Below, piece after piece: positions 33,967 to 43,907 of a stretch of 64,000 nucleotides of DNA (position 1 is its first letter; each line of letters begins with the position of its first letter). The position numbers were made by a program, and so were the translations under genes. The notes beneath the pieces are model-generated. The model searched no databases. It was not told the origin of the DNA and saw only the letters and a list, made by a program, of their open reading frames with translations. The DNA lies in the NCBI RefSeq assembly GCF_047675955.1, contig NC_132918.1:86691139-86755138 (forward strand). The letters are read 5' to 3'. The stretch is from Chlorocebus sabaeus (lineage: Eukaryota > Chordata > Mammalia > Primates > Cercopithecidae).

Positions 33967-36122
33967 ATGATGGAAATAAGTCCTCATATATAAATTATTA
34001 CCTTGAATGTAAATGGATTTAAATTTCCACTTAATACATATAAACTGGCCGAATGGATTTTTTAAAATATGACCCAACTACATGCTGCCTACAAGGAACT
34101 AACTTCAACTGTAAAGACACATATAAACTAAAAAGTGAAGGGATTCAAAAAGGTATTCCACGTAAATGGAAATCAAAAATAAGCAGGAGTAGCTATACTT
34201 GTAGCAGATAAATCAGGCTTCAAGTAAAAAATAAAAACAGTAAAAAGAGACAAATATGGTCATTATAAAATGAAAAGAAGGATCAGTTCAACAAGAAGCT
34301 ATAATAATCCTAAATATATATGCACTTAACACTGGAGCATACAGACACATAAATCAAATATTATTAGATCTAAAGAGAGAGATACAATACAATACAATAA
34401 TAATTGGGAACCTCCAATACGATAATAATTGGGGACCTCAACATCTCACTCTAAACATTAGATAGATTATTGAGACAAAAAATTAACAACAAAAAATAGG
34501 ATTTAAACTGCACTTTAGTTCAAATGGACCTGACAGACATCTACAGAATATTTTATCTAACAGCTGCAATATATACATTCTTCTCATCGACACACAGAAC
34601 TTTCTCCAGGATGTATCATTTGTTAGAACACAACACAAGTCTCAACAAATGTTTAAAAACTGAAATCATATGCAGTACCTTCTCAGAACACAATATAGTA
34701 AAACTAAGTATCAGTAATGAGTAGAACATTGGAAAATGTACAAATACATGGAGATTAAACAACATGTTCCTGAATGAACTTTGTTCAACGAAGAAATCAA
34801 GAAGAAAATAAAAAAAGTTTAGAATAAATGAAAATTGATACATAACATGCCCAAACCTATAATATACAGCAAAATCATTGTTAAGAGAAAATTTTGCAGC
34901 AATAAAGGTGTACACTTAAAGAGAAACAGAATTATTTCAAATTTTAAAAATGTGATGATGTACTTCCAGAAACTAGAAAAACATAAAGAGACCAAAGCCA
35001 AAATTAGTAGAAGTAAAGACATAATAAAGATCAGAATGGAACAAAAAGAGACTAAAGAAAATACAATGATCAACAACATGAAATGCTAGTTTTTTAAAAA
35101 AGATAAACAAAATCAGTTATTAACTAGCTAGACTAATCAGAAAAACAAAGAGAAGACCCAAATAAACAAAATCAGGAATGAAAAAAGGAGACATTGTAAC
35201 TGACACCACAGAAATACAAATGATCATCACAGAGATAACGAATAACTACATACCACTGAACTGTAAATCCTAGAGGAAATGGATAAATTCCTGGACACAT
35301 ACAACTTACCAAGATTAAATCAGGAAGAAATACAAAAACCTGAATGGACCAGTAACGAACAGGGAGATGGAATCGCTAATAAAAAACCTCCCAACAAAGA
35401 AAAGCTCATGACCCGATGTCTTCACTGCTGAATTCTACAAAACTTGTAAAGAAGAACTAACACAATTCTCTCCAAACTATTTCAACAACTTGGAGAGAAT
35501 TCTCCCTAACTCATTCTGTGAGTCCAGTATTTTGTTGATATAAAAACCAGCAAGGACACAACAATAACAACAGAATCACAGGTCAACATCCCTGATGAAC
35601 ATTGATGAAAAAACTCTTCCACAAAATAGTAGCAAATCAAATCCAACAACACATCAAAAAGATAATACGCCATGATCAAGTAAGATTCATTCCAGGGATG
35701 ATAGGATGCTTCAACATATACAAATAAATAAATGTTCTATGTCACATCAACAGATGAAGGACCAAAAACAGACACATAAAAAAGCATTTGATAAACATTA
35801 GTTTATGACAAAAAACTCCCGACAAAATAGTTGTAGAAGGAGCGTGCCTCCCCACAGTAAAGGCCAAATACTGAATGGAGAAAAACAGAGTCTTTTTTCT
35901 AAAAACTAGAACAAGATAAGGACGCCCACTTTTACCATTTGTATTCAACATAGTACTATAGGTACTAGCTAGAAAACATTAGACAAGAGAAAGAGGTAAA
36001 AGACATCTACATTGGAAAAAAGAAAGTCAAATTGTTCCTCTTTGCGGATGGTGAGCTCTTATATTTGGAAAAATCTAAAGACTCCACCAAAAAAAACTCT
36101 CAGATCTGATGAATTCAGTAAG
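33967..36122 (+). pseudogene. L1 ORF2 pseudogene, part 1 (endonuclease and RT)
   Basis: ORF2p supplies the apurinic/apyrimidinic-type endonuclease and reverse transcriptase for target-primed retrotransposition. The start ATG at 33967 is recognisable, but TAA at 33991-33993 stops the frame at codon 9. In the endonuclease, codons at 34092-34103 read Q-G-T-N where L1 has Q-E-T-H, so the catalytic glutamate is gone. In the reverse transcriptase, 36041-36052 reads F-A-D-G where the family has F-A-D-D, so one metal-binding aspartate is gone. A 25-bp tandem duplication lies near 34391-34440. The frame is then interrupted by an ERV LTR at 36127. Confidence 0.85.
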
Positions 36123-36297
36123 GTGGTGATAGGGACACTGGGCAGAGAAATTCTAGCTGGCAAAGGGCAGGTCCCCACCGAAACTCCACCCTGAAGCTGA
36201 AATTGCTGCCCAGAGTGAGAACTTATATCCCTGTTTACCCACTCAAATGTTGCCTTTTTCTAAACCACCCATGGCTCTGCCCTGCTCTGTCCTGTGC

Positions 36298-36307
36298 CTA
36301 TAAAATC
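36298..36307 (+). promoter_or_regulatory. TATA-like element of the LTR
   Basis: CTATAAAATC lies about 200 bp upstream of the AATAAA signal of the same LTR. This spacing fits a U3 TATA box with transcription starting some 30 bp downstream. Activity is unknown. Confidence 0.5.
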
Positions 36308-36503
36308 TCCAGACTCAGCCAGTAGTCTACAGCCTGGGACTACAGCAGGATGTCAGAGAGAAGTGACTGGACTTCAAAAGGATGCTGTGAGGGTGTAACT
36401 TTAAAGAAGAATTGGCTGGAGAAGGCCAGAACTCAGGGAAAGATTACCTACCTGCCCATCCCTTTTTCAGCTCCCCTTCCCTCTGAGAGTGACTTTCATC
36501 AGC

Positions 36504-36509
36504 AATAAA
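36504..36509 (+). terminator. LTR polyadenylation signal AATAAA
   Basis: AATAAA sits in the R-like region of the solo LTR, downstream of the TATA-like element. It would mark the end of R if the LTR still terminates transcripts. Confidence 0.55.
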
Positions 36510-37050
36510 ATCCTCCGCATTTACCATCCTTCAATTCACTCCTGCAACCTCATTTTACCTGGAGGCTGGGTAGGAGCTTGGGAGCCATGAGTGCAGATAC
36601 AAAAGGCTGCCACACTGGCCCTTTGCTCTGGCTGGAGGAGAGCAGCTGCTTCACACAAAAAGGCAAAGGGTGCATTGAGCTGTTAACACTTAAGCCATCC
36701 ATGGATGGCACAGCTAAAAGAACCTTGTATCATGACCTTTGGGGCTTTGAGGGTCACAGGAACTGCTGCATGGATGCTGCCACAGGGCCCACATGGAGTT
36801 TGCTCCTGCTGGTGCCCAGAAGTGGCCAGCTGGATGCCCTACTTGCTTACCCACTTGCCCCTTCCACAAGGAGTTGAGTGTGGTGAGCCAAGTAAATGGA
36901 GCTTGTTCCTGCCTGTGCCCAAAAGCATTCACTTCAGTCTGACACTGGCTTGCATGCTCCCTCCCATGAGGGGTAGACAGGGTAGGCTGAGTAAACGAGG
37001 CACCCGCTATTGCAAGTCCCATGAAGGAGTCAAGAAAACATCATGCTTTA

Positions 37051-37346
37051 GTGGCAGGATACAGAATCAAAACACATTTCAGTAGCATTTCTATACACCA
37101 ATAATGAAATTGCTGAAAAAGAAATCAAGAAGGCATTCTCATTTACAATAGTTACACAAATGAAATAAAATAAAATAAAATAAAATAAAATAAAAATCTA
37201 GAATAAATGTAACCAAAGAGATAAAATATCTCTCCAAGGAAAACTATGATATGCTGATGAAAGAGATTGAAGAGGATGCAAACAAATGGAAAGGCATTCC
37301 ATGCTCCTGGATGGGAAGAATTAATGCTGTTAAAATGGCCATACTC
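37051..37346 (+). pseudogene. L1 ORF2 pseudogene, part 2 (RT continuation)
   Basis: ORF2 resumes after the LTR with CAGGATACAGAATCAAAACAC and a CATTTCTATACACCAATAATG block, in the expected place. An (AAATA)n expansion at about 37161-37196 replaces the LTR-distal ACCTAGGAATAAACTTAACC-like region and breaks the frame. The segment ends at the AluY. Confidence 0.8.
37161..37196 (+). repeat. (AAATA)n microsatellite
   Basis: Seven or so AAATA-type units lie within L1 ORF2. They appear to be a local expansion of the A-rich coding strand. Confidence 0.9.
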
Positions 37347-37635
37347 GGTCAGGCATGGTGGCTCACGCCTGTAATCCCGGCACTTTGGGAGGCCAAGGCG
37401 GACAGATCATGAGGTCAGGAGATCAAGACCATCCTGGCTCACACGGTGAAACCCCATCTCTACTAAAAATACAAAATATTAGCCAGGCGTGGTGGCAGGT
37501 GCGTGTAGTCCCAGCTACTCAGCAGGCTGAGGCAGGAGAATGGCGTGAACCCGGGAGGCGGAGCTTGCAGCTTGCAGTAAGCCAAGATCGAGCCGCCTGC
37601 ACTCCAACCTGGCAGACAGCGCGAGACTCCATCTC

Positions 37636-37662
<27 letters not shown>
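37347..37662 (+). mobile_element. AluY SINE in L1 ORF2
   Basis: A full-length sense Alu has AluY-type features (ACCATCCTGGCT, GAATGGCGTGAACCCGGGAGGCGGAGCTTGCAG read in part) and a (CAAAA)n tail. AAAATGGCCATACT at 37332-37345 and 37663-37676 is a perfect 14-bp target-site duplication. A private duplication gives GCTTGCAGCTTGCAG in the right arm. It is younger than both the host L1 and most Alus here. Open frame 37355-37723 is an Alu-derived artefact. Confidence 0.96.
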
Positions 37663-37667
<5 letters not shown>

Positions 37668-39022
37668 GGCCATACTGCCCAAAACAATCTACAAATTCAA
37701 TGCAATCCCTATCAAAAAAGTAATGACATTTTTCACAGAAAATGCCACAGACATTTTCACAGAATACACAGAATAATTCTAAAATTTGTATGAAACCATA
37801 AATGACCTGGAATAGTCAAAGGAATCCTGAGGGGCAGCACACTACCTGACTTCAAAATACGGTACAAGGAAATTTTATCCAAAAAAGCACAGTGCTGGTG
37901 CAAGAACAGAGACATAGGCCAATGGAACAAAACAGGGACACCAGAAATAAATCCAGTATTTAGAGCCAACCGATTTTCAACAAAGGCACTAAAGACATGC
38001 ACTGGCGAAAGAACATTATTTTCAATAAATGATTCTGGGAAAGCTGCATATCTGTAAGTAGAAGAATAAAACTAGATTCCTATCTCTTCCTGTATATAAA
38101 AATCAGCTCAAAATGGATTAAAGACCTAAACATGAGACCAGAAGCGATAAAAGTACTAGAAGAAAACAGGGGAAACCCTACAGGACATTGGCCTAGGAAA
38201 AGATTTTATGGTTAAGACCTCAAAAGCACAGGAAACAAAAACAAATATAGACAAATGAAACCATATTAAACTAAGAATCTTCTGCACAGCAAAGGAAATA
38301 ATAGAATAAAGAGACAACCTGTTGGATAAGAGAAAATATTTGCAAACTATTCATTTAATAAAGAACTTATTGACATAATACATGAGGAACTCAAACCACT
38401 CAACAGTAAAACAAAAACAAATAACCTCATTTAAAAGTGGACATGGGCAAAGCACGTGGATAGACATTCCTCAGAAGAAGACATAAAAATGGCCAACAGG
38501 TATATAAAAAGAAAAATGCACAACATTGCTATTCATCAGGAAAATGAAAATCAAAACCACAAAGAGATCTCATCTTACCTCAGTTAAAATGGCTATTACT
38601 AAAAAGACAGAAAACTGGAGATGCTGATGAAGATCTGAAAAAGGGGGATGCTTATTCACTGTTGGTGGAAATGTAAATTTGTACAGCCATTATGGAAAAC
38701 AGTATGGAGATTTCTCAAAATACTTAAAATAGAACCATCATATGACCCAACAATCCTACCACTGGGTATTAATCCAAAGGAAAGGAAATCAGTTTATCAA
38801 AGACATGCTTATATTCCCATGTTTATCACAGCACTATTCACAATAGCAAAGATATAAAATCAACCTGAGTGTTTGCCAATGGAACAGTTTTAGCCATAAG
38901 AAAGAAAGAAATCTTATAATTTGAAGCAACATGAATGGAACTGGAGATCATTATGTTAGGTGAAATAATCTAGGAACATAAAGACAAGTATCATATGTTC
39001 TCATTCATATATGGGAGCTATA
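37663..39022 (+). pseudogene. L1 ORF2 pseudogene, part 3 (C-terminal region)
   Basis: ORF2 continues with CAATCTACAAATTCAATGCAATCCC, AGTGCTGGTGCAAGAACAGAGACATAGG, GGATTAAAGACCTAAACATGAGACC, CTTCTGCACAGCAAAGGAAAT and TATTCACTGTTGGTGGAAATG, ending near CATATGTTCTCATTCATATATGGG (each read in part). Frameshifts are frequent. The 69-codon frame 38648-38857 is a fragment of this region that happens to be open. Confidence 0.85.
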
Positions 39023-39078
39023 ATATTGATCTTACGGAGGTAGTGAGTAGAATGATAGTTTTCAGAAGTTGAGAAAAA

Positions 39079-39157
39079 TGTGTGTGTTTGTGTGTGTTTA
39101 TGTTTGTGTGTGTGTGTGTGTCTGTGTGGTGGGCCAGGGTGGGTGGGGGAGGGGGGA
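39079..39157 (+). repeat. (TG)n followed by a G-rich tract in the L1 3' UTR
   Basis: An impure TG/TTTG run (39079-39128) leads into GGGCCAGGGTGGGTGGGGGAGGGGGG (39131-39156; read in part). The G-rich part is the conserved 3' UTR polypurine tract of L1 and fits a four-run G-quadruplex pattern. The TG expansion looks specific to this copy. Confidence 0.85.
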
Positions 39158-39440
39158 AGAAGAGAGTTTAGTTAATGGTTTCAAACATACAATTAGAAGA
39201 AAGGAATAAGTTCAAATGTACAATGGCAAAGTAGGATGACTATAGTAAACAATGTATTATATATTTCAAAATAACTACAAGAGAGCACTTGAAATGTTCC
39301 CAATATATGGTAATGATAAACACTTGTGATGGATACTCTAAAGACCTAAGTTAGTCATTACCCATCCTATGCACGTAACAAAATATCACATGTACCCCAT
39401 TAAAATGTACAAATATTATATATCATACAATTTTTTAACT

Positions 39441-39716
39441 AATAAACAATTGTGGTATTTTTATATAATATATTCAAGTCAGCAACCAAAAGAAATATAT
39501 GAAAGCAGATAAAGTTCATACTACATTGTCCCATTTATATTTAATTCTGTAAAATACAAATATAATTGACAAAGAGCACATCAATGGTTGCTTGCTGAGG
39601 AGAGAAGAGCTGAAAGGAGAAATGCAAAGGCATGGGACAATACTCAGGGCACTTATGAATATGTTCATTATCTTGACTGTTTTGATGGATTTAGGAGTGT
39701 CTACATATGTCAAAAG
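39441..39716 (+). mobile_element. L1M 3' end (sense), first part
   Basis: After the younger L1's A-rich tail, old L1M sequence appears: ATTGTGGTATTTTTATATAAT, a CATTGTCCCATTTATATTTAATTC block, and ATGTTCATTATCTTGACTGTTTTGATGG (each read in part). It continues after a small Alu-monomer insertion. Confidence 0.75.
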
Positions 39717-39727
39717 TTATCAAATTG

Positions 39728-39875
39728 AGCTGGACACTGCAGCACATACCTATAGTTCTAGCTAGCTAGAGTCTGCGGTGGGATGATATCTCAAACCCCA
39801 GAATTCAAAGCCAGCCTGAGCAACATAGCAAGATCCCATTTCAAAAATAAATGAATAAATAAAATAAACAAAAAC
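39728..39875 (+). mobile_element. Free left Alu monomer (FLAM-like) with TSD
   Basis: One Alu arm only: GCTGGACACTGCAGCACATACC to AGCAACATAGCAAGATCCC, then an A-rich tail. TTATCAAATTG (39717-39727) and TTATCCAATTG (39876-39886) flank it with one mismatch. This shows a retroposed monomer and not a broken dimer. It is inserted in the L1M 3' UTR. Confidence 0.85.
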
Positions 39876-39956
39876 TTATCCAATTGTACACCTTAAATAT
39901 TTGCATTTTACATCAAATATCTCCATAAAGATATGGAGATATCTTTTTTAAACAAT
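39876..39956 (+). mobile_element. L1M 3' end (sense), last part
   Basis: CAATTGTACACCTTAAATATTTGC to CATCAAATATCTCCATAAAG is the L1M 3' terminus (read in part). It completes the sentence interrupted by the Alu monomer. Confidence 0.75.
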
Positions 39957-40834
39957 TTTGCCTTGCTTTCTGTGTTGGTTTTGAAAATTCTAATGCCAAT
40001 ATCCTTTGGCATTTGTAATTTATTTTTTGAACATCTTGATAATTTTGCCTTTGTCTTTGAACTATAACAGTTCTACTAGGATATGTTTCAGGGATAATTA
40101 TTCTGGTCTAATTTTTCCTGGTACCTTGAGTGCCTTTTCAATATCTTTATGTACTTCTGGTTTGGATCAGAGTTCAAAATATGATCTCTGGTCCATTGTT
40201 TTGTTTTTCTTCTTCAGAGACTCCAGTAATACGAAAATTATTGCTTCGTTGCCTGTCTTCCATTTCCAATATTTTAAAACTATTTTTACATTTCTTTGTC
40301 ATTTATTTTTTATTTTTTAAGTTAATTTTAAAAATTTGAGCCTATTTTCATCCTCCCTGAATGTTAGTCACTTTTCTTATCTCAGATCCACTCAACGCTG
40401 GACTTAAATGCTTCTGGGCAGAAATTCAGGACAATAAGGAGGCTCATATTGTCAACTTGTCTACTCTCATGGTTTCTGTTCCACAATGTCTGAAAGAAAA
40501 CATTTCAAACATTACATCAAGGTGTTCCTTTGTTTCTTCCGTGAGTGCAATTACAGTATCTCAATAAGACAATGAAAATAGACTTTTGCTGATAAATTTC
40601 CCAAAGTGCGACTGAATATAACTTCTCTGATGTATGTTCCAGTGATTCCACTACTTTGGATTTTGCTTCCTTTTTAAGGATGCACTTAATTGATGATGAA
40701 TCCCTAATCTAATTACATTTATTTATTTATAAATGTTACATGTTTTAGTATTTGAGTGCATTGCCTACATTGTAGAACATACATTCAATTAAAAACAAAA
40801 AAGGATTTAATGAAAATAAAAAGTCTTCCTTTGG
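39957..40834 (-). mobile_element. Probable L1M 5' region (antisense)
   Basis: CTACTAGGATATGTTTCAGGG, TTCAGAGACTCCAGTAATACGAAAATTATTGC and CAGTGATTCCACTACTTTGGATTTTGC resemble the reverse complement of L1M 5' UTR/ORF1-proximal sequence (each read in part). Open frames 40006-40320 and 40361-40567 lie here and carry no domain. Confidence 0.4.
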
Positions 40835-41740
40835 TTCCCTCTGAAGATGCAGGGAGCTAGAAAGAGTATCACTTCCACCACGACAACAGCAACAAAGATC
40901 AGGAAAATCTGTCAAATAATAACTTTTTCTATACCAATTAGAGAGTTGGTGTTTGCAGGGCAACCAATAGGCCTAAAATCCAGGGAAAGACCGGACCCTC
41001 TAAAAAGACACTGTCAAACCAGAAAATTGCAGCAGACAGTGTTAAAAAGGGAAGGAAGACTGTGATTGAGGCTATTACAATAGAAGAGAATCAAAGTCTA
41101 AGCCCAAACTCAACTTCACTGAAATAGAGGACAAGAGGGGGTTTCTAAGCGCTGGAATTAGCAAGTAGAAAAATCATAGGCTATCATGTTTGCTAATTGA
41201 TTTCATCTGAAGGAAACACTAACTTCTCAAATCCTTATAACAGAGGGTACTTTGCAACTTAAAACATGGCATCCACTGAAGTTAGTCCCCACCCTACCTC
41301 CCAGGCTGGGAGTTAGGAGTGCTGCTATCTTCCTTGATGATTATTATTCAAAGGGAGGACTCCCAGGTCCTTGAGAAAGGTATTTCTGGGTTATAAAACT
41401 GGTAATAGGCTTTAAAAAAGCATTACACTTCAAAGAGACAGAAGAATTTACAATTACAGGTATCTTAGAGTAAATGTCTTATGAAAAAAGAGGTCACAGG
41501 CCCAGAGTCAAGAAGAAGGCAATCTAAAGTTTTGTCAAGCCGAGGAGAACAGTAAGGCCACCTTGGTCAGATGGGACGCAAACACTGGCTTACCTAGGGC
41601 AGACCCAGAGTATCATAAAAGCTGGGAAGAATCAGGTAAAATGTTCAGTAAATTGCTGAAAGCTAAGCACACCCTAGAATGTGACTATGGAACCCCTATG
41701 AGTTACAGATATGGAGGGAATTGTCACCCACTTTCAGGCT
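40835..41740 (+). mobile_element. Probable L1M 5' UTR (sense)
   Basis: GATGCAGGGAGCTAGAAAGAG, TATACCAATTAGAGAGTTGGTG, TCCAGGGAAAGACCGGAC and TGCTGAAAGCTAAGCACACCC resemble an older L1 5' UTR in sense direction. With the preceding antisense piece this makes a head-to-head junction at about 40835. The 143-codon frame 41563-41994 starts here and crosses an LTR fragment and an L1 fragment, so it is not a gene. Confidence 0.4.
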
Positions 41741-41840
41741 CTTCTCTTCCACCTGGTCCCACCCTTGACACATGGGGATTATTAGGATCACAATTCAAGG
41801 TAGATTTGGGTGGGGACACAGAGCCAAGCCACATCAATAG
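41741..41840 (-). mobile_element. THE1/MST-type LTR fragment (ERVL-MaLR)
   Basis: CCACCTGGTCCCACCCTTGACACATGGGGATTATTAGGATCACAATTCAAGG and GATTTGGGTGGGGACACAGAGCCAAGCC match the inverted 5' end of MST/THE1 LTRs (read in part). Only about 100 bp are present. Confidence 0.75.
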
Positions 41841-41847
41841 CCAAAAC

Positions 41848-42322
41848 CTAACAGGTGTGAGGTCATATCTCATTGTGGTTTTGATTTCCATTGCCCTGGT
41901 GATTAGTGATGTTGAGCATCTTTCATCTGTCTATTGGCCATTTGCACGTCTTCTTTGGGAAAATGTCTGTTCAAGTCTTTTGACCATTGTTTAATCAGGT
42001 TATGTTTTTTCACCATTGAGTTGTACGAGTTTCTTTCATATTTTGGATATTAGCCCCTCATTATGGTTAATGATATGGTTTGCAAATATTTTCTTTCACT
42101 CTTTAGGTTGCTTTTTCATTTTGTTGATTTTTTTCCTTTGCTTTGTAGAAGTTGTTTAGTTTGATGTAGCTCCATTTGTCTGTTTTTACTTTTGTGGCTT
42201 GTGCTTTTGATTTTATTGCCAAGATCAATATCAAGGAGCTTTTTCTCTATGTTTTCTTTAGGAGTTTTATGGTTTCAGGTCCTAGGTTTAAGACTCTAAT
42301 CCATTTTTAGTTGATTTTTAGC
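41848..42322 (-). mobile_element. L1 ORF2 fragment (antisense)
   Basis: AGGTCATATCTCATTGTGGTTTTGATT, GTGATGTTGAGCATCTTTCATC, TTGGATATTAGCCCCTCATTA and TTTATGGTTTCAGGTCC are antisense L1 ORF2 landmarks (each read in part). Both ends are truncated. Confidence 0.9.
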
Positions 42323-42754
42323 TACTACAGGGAACTTCACTAGCTGATTATGACAAGAGCAGCCATTTCTCATGAGAGGTGTTGTTTCATCTGCCTTTTT
42401 TGTCAGACTTTGAATCATCTCTCCTACCAAGAAAGTTTCCTTATCAAGAAGCAGTTAAACAAATGTAAAACTAAAGCCCTATACAGCCTAAGAGCAAACC
42501 AAGTATAAAATGGATGAATAAAGAAGTGACATTGGAAATTATTTTGGCCTCCTATAGAAAATTGTGATAATTAAAAAGAGGAATAAAATGTAATGCACAT
42601 ATATTTTTATTGATGATGGTTCGGATCCTTGTTTTCAGTGAGCATGCATTATATGATTGGCACTCTACTTGATGATATAAACATAATAGATAGCAAATAA
42701 GAACCTGTACTAATAATTTCATTAATACGTATCTATCTGAATAGCATTTCACAG
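42323..42754. other. Unassigned sequence
   Basis: No gene or clear repeat is seen. Confidence 0.45.
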
Positions 42755-42950
42755 TTTTATAAACAGTCTGACCTAAATTATTTCATTTCACCCTCAAAAA
42801 CCCCTTTGGGTAAGTAGGCTAATAGTTTTTCTCTTCATTCTAGCACATAATTGTTATTCACTGAATAAATTTTGAATTTATTCAGAAATGACTAAACGTA
42901 ATTCAATGTTAAGGATTCTTATCCTTAGGTCACACAGCCTTTAAATTATC
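42755..42950 (-). mobile_element. Possible MIR remnant
   Basis: TTTCATTTCACCCTCAAAAACCCCTTTGGGTAAGTAGGCTAATAG resembles the inverted MIR block TTTAATCCTCACAACAACCCTATGAGGTAGGTACTATTA (read in part), followed by TCTTATCCTTAGGTCACACAGCC. It is decayed. Confidence 0.45.
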
Positions 42951-43272
42951 CAAATAAGTCTTATGTCCATATCATTGGGTTTCATGTTTTTTACATTCTT
43001 CAAATTTGTCTACACTTATTCTAGTTCTTCGAATATTGTTTCATTAGACCCATTCCTGACAATACTATTCATCTTTATATCTTTAGCTTCTAACATAACG
43101 CCAATGAAGGAATGCAAATACTATATTTATGTGCTTAGGAGCCTCCTATATTTTATTGGAAACATGTCTCCATGAAAGAAATACATCCGAATACAGGGCA
43201 ATGTGTAAGCAAGTCATATAAATAAATTCATTAAGTATTTTAAGATGTTAAAAAGAATGCAATTAAATAATT

Positions 43273-43838
43273 GCGATGGCAGAATCTTTGAAATACCCCC
43301 CAAATGTTTCCGACTTGATCCCCAGAACCTGTGAATGTGGTGAAGTATCACTCCCATGCTTATGTTATGTGACCCTAAGATAGAGATATTATCCAGGTGG
43401 GTCTGATACAGTCACAGGAAACCATAAATAGCTCTTTCTTCAGCTGATGGCAGAAGAGGAAGTCAGAGAGATTCCCTGCAGGAGAAGGATTCACTGCACT
43501 ATTGCTGGCTGAAAGCCAGCCACATGAGAAGGAATGCAGGCAGCTATAGGACCTGAGAGAGGCCCCCAGTCGATGGCCAACAAAGAAACGGAGACCTCAG
43601 CCTACAACCGCAAGGAATTGAATCTACTCACAAGCAGAATTGCCCTGGAAGAAGACTTCCAGAGCCTCCAGGTAAAAACCCAGGCTGGCCAACATCTTGA
43701 TTTTAGCCATATAAGAGCCTCATAATAGAACCTAGTGAAGTATGTCTGTATTTCTGACTTACAGAACTGTGAGATAACAAATAGATACTCCTTTATGCTA
43801 CTGTATTTGCGATAAATTGCAGTAATGTAAAGCATAAT
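43273..43838 (+). mobile_element. MLT1-type LTR (sense)
   Basis: ACTTGATCCCCAGAACCTGTGAATGTGG, ATCCAGGTGGGTCTGATACAGTCACA, GAAGAGGAAGTCAGAGAGATTCC, CCAACATCTTGATTTTAGCC and CTGACTTACAGAACTGTGAGATAACAAATA are MLT1 landmarks in sense order (each read in part). Open frames 43534-43725 (plus) and 43602-43871 (minus) are artefacts. Confidence 0.88.
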
Positions 43839-43907
43839 AGCAGTGGCCAGAGTTTTCCATAAAAAATTCATGGGACTTGTTTTTCTGAGAATGAAATCAG
43901 TGTTAAC

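Larger units (their letters stand above)
36127..37050 (+). mobile_element. Solo ERV LTR (class I type) in L1 ORF2
   Basis: A 924-bp insertion begins TGATAGGGACACTGGGC and ends GCTTTA. It is bordered by GTGG at 36123-36126 and GTGG at 37051-37054, a 4-bp target-site duplication. L1 ORF2 reads through when the insert is removed. LTR anatomy is visible: a TATA-like CTATAAAATC at 36298-36307, an AATAAA signal at 36504-36509, and a long U5-like part with Leu/Pro-rich spurious frames. The final dinucleotide is TA, not CA, presumably by mutation. No internal retroviral sequence is present, so this is a solo LTR left by recombination. I do not assign the family firmly. Confidence 0.85.
30931..39440 (+). 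mobile_element. Nearly full-length L1 (L1PB/L1MA age) with nested insertions
   Basis: This LINE-1 keeps its canonical order: 5' UTR (about 1.7 kb), ORF1, spacer, ORF2 and 3' UTR. Subtracting the LTR at 36127-37050 and the Alu at 37347-37662 leaves about 7.2 kb, close to the length of long-5'-UTR primate L1s. The 3' UTR keeps the G-rich polypurine tract near 39131. The A-rich end lies near 39430, where an older L1M resumes. The element is dead (see ORF entries). The subfamily call is approximate. Confidence 0.85.

Noticed and set aside
36578..37085. Overlapping 99-126-codon frames
   Set aside because: They lie in the U5-like part of the solo LTR and run into L1. They carry no retroviral protein motif.
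41563..41994. 143-codon plus-strand frame
   Set aside because: It spans a probable L1M 5' UTR, an antisense THE1/MST LTR fragment and an antisense L1 fragment. Coding across three unrelated repeats is not credible.
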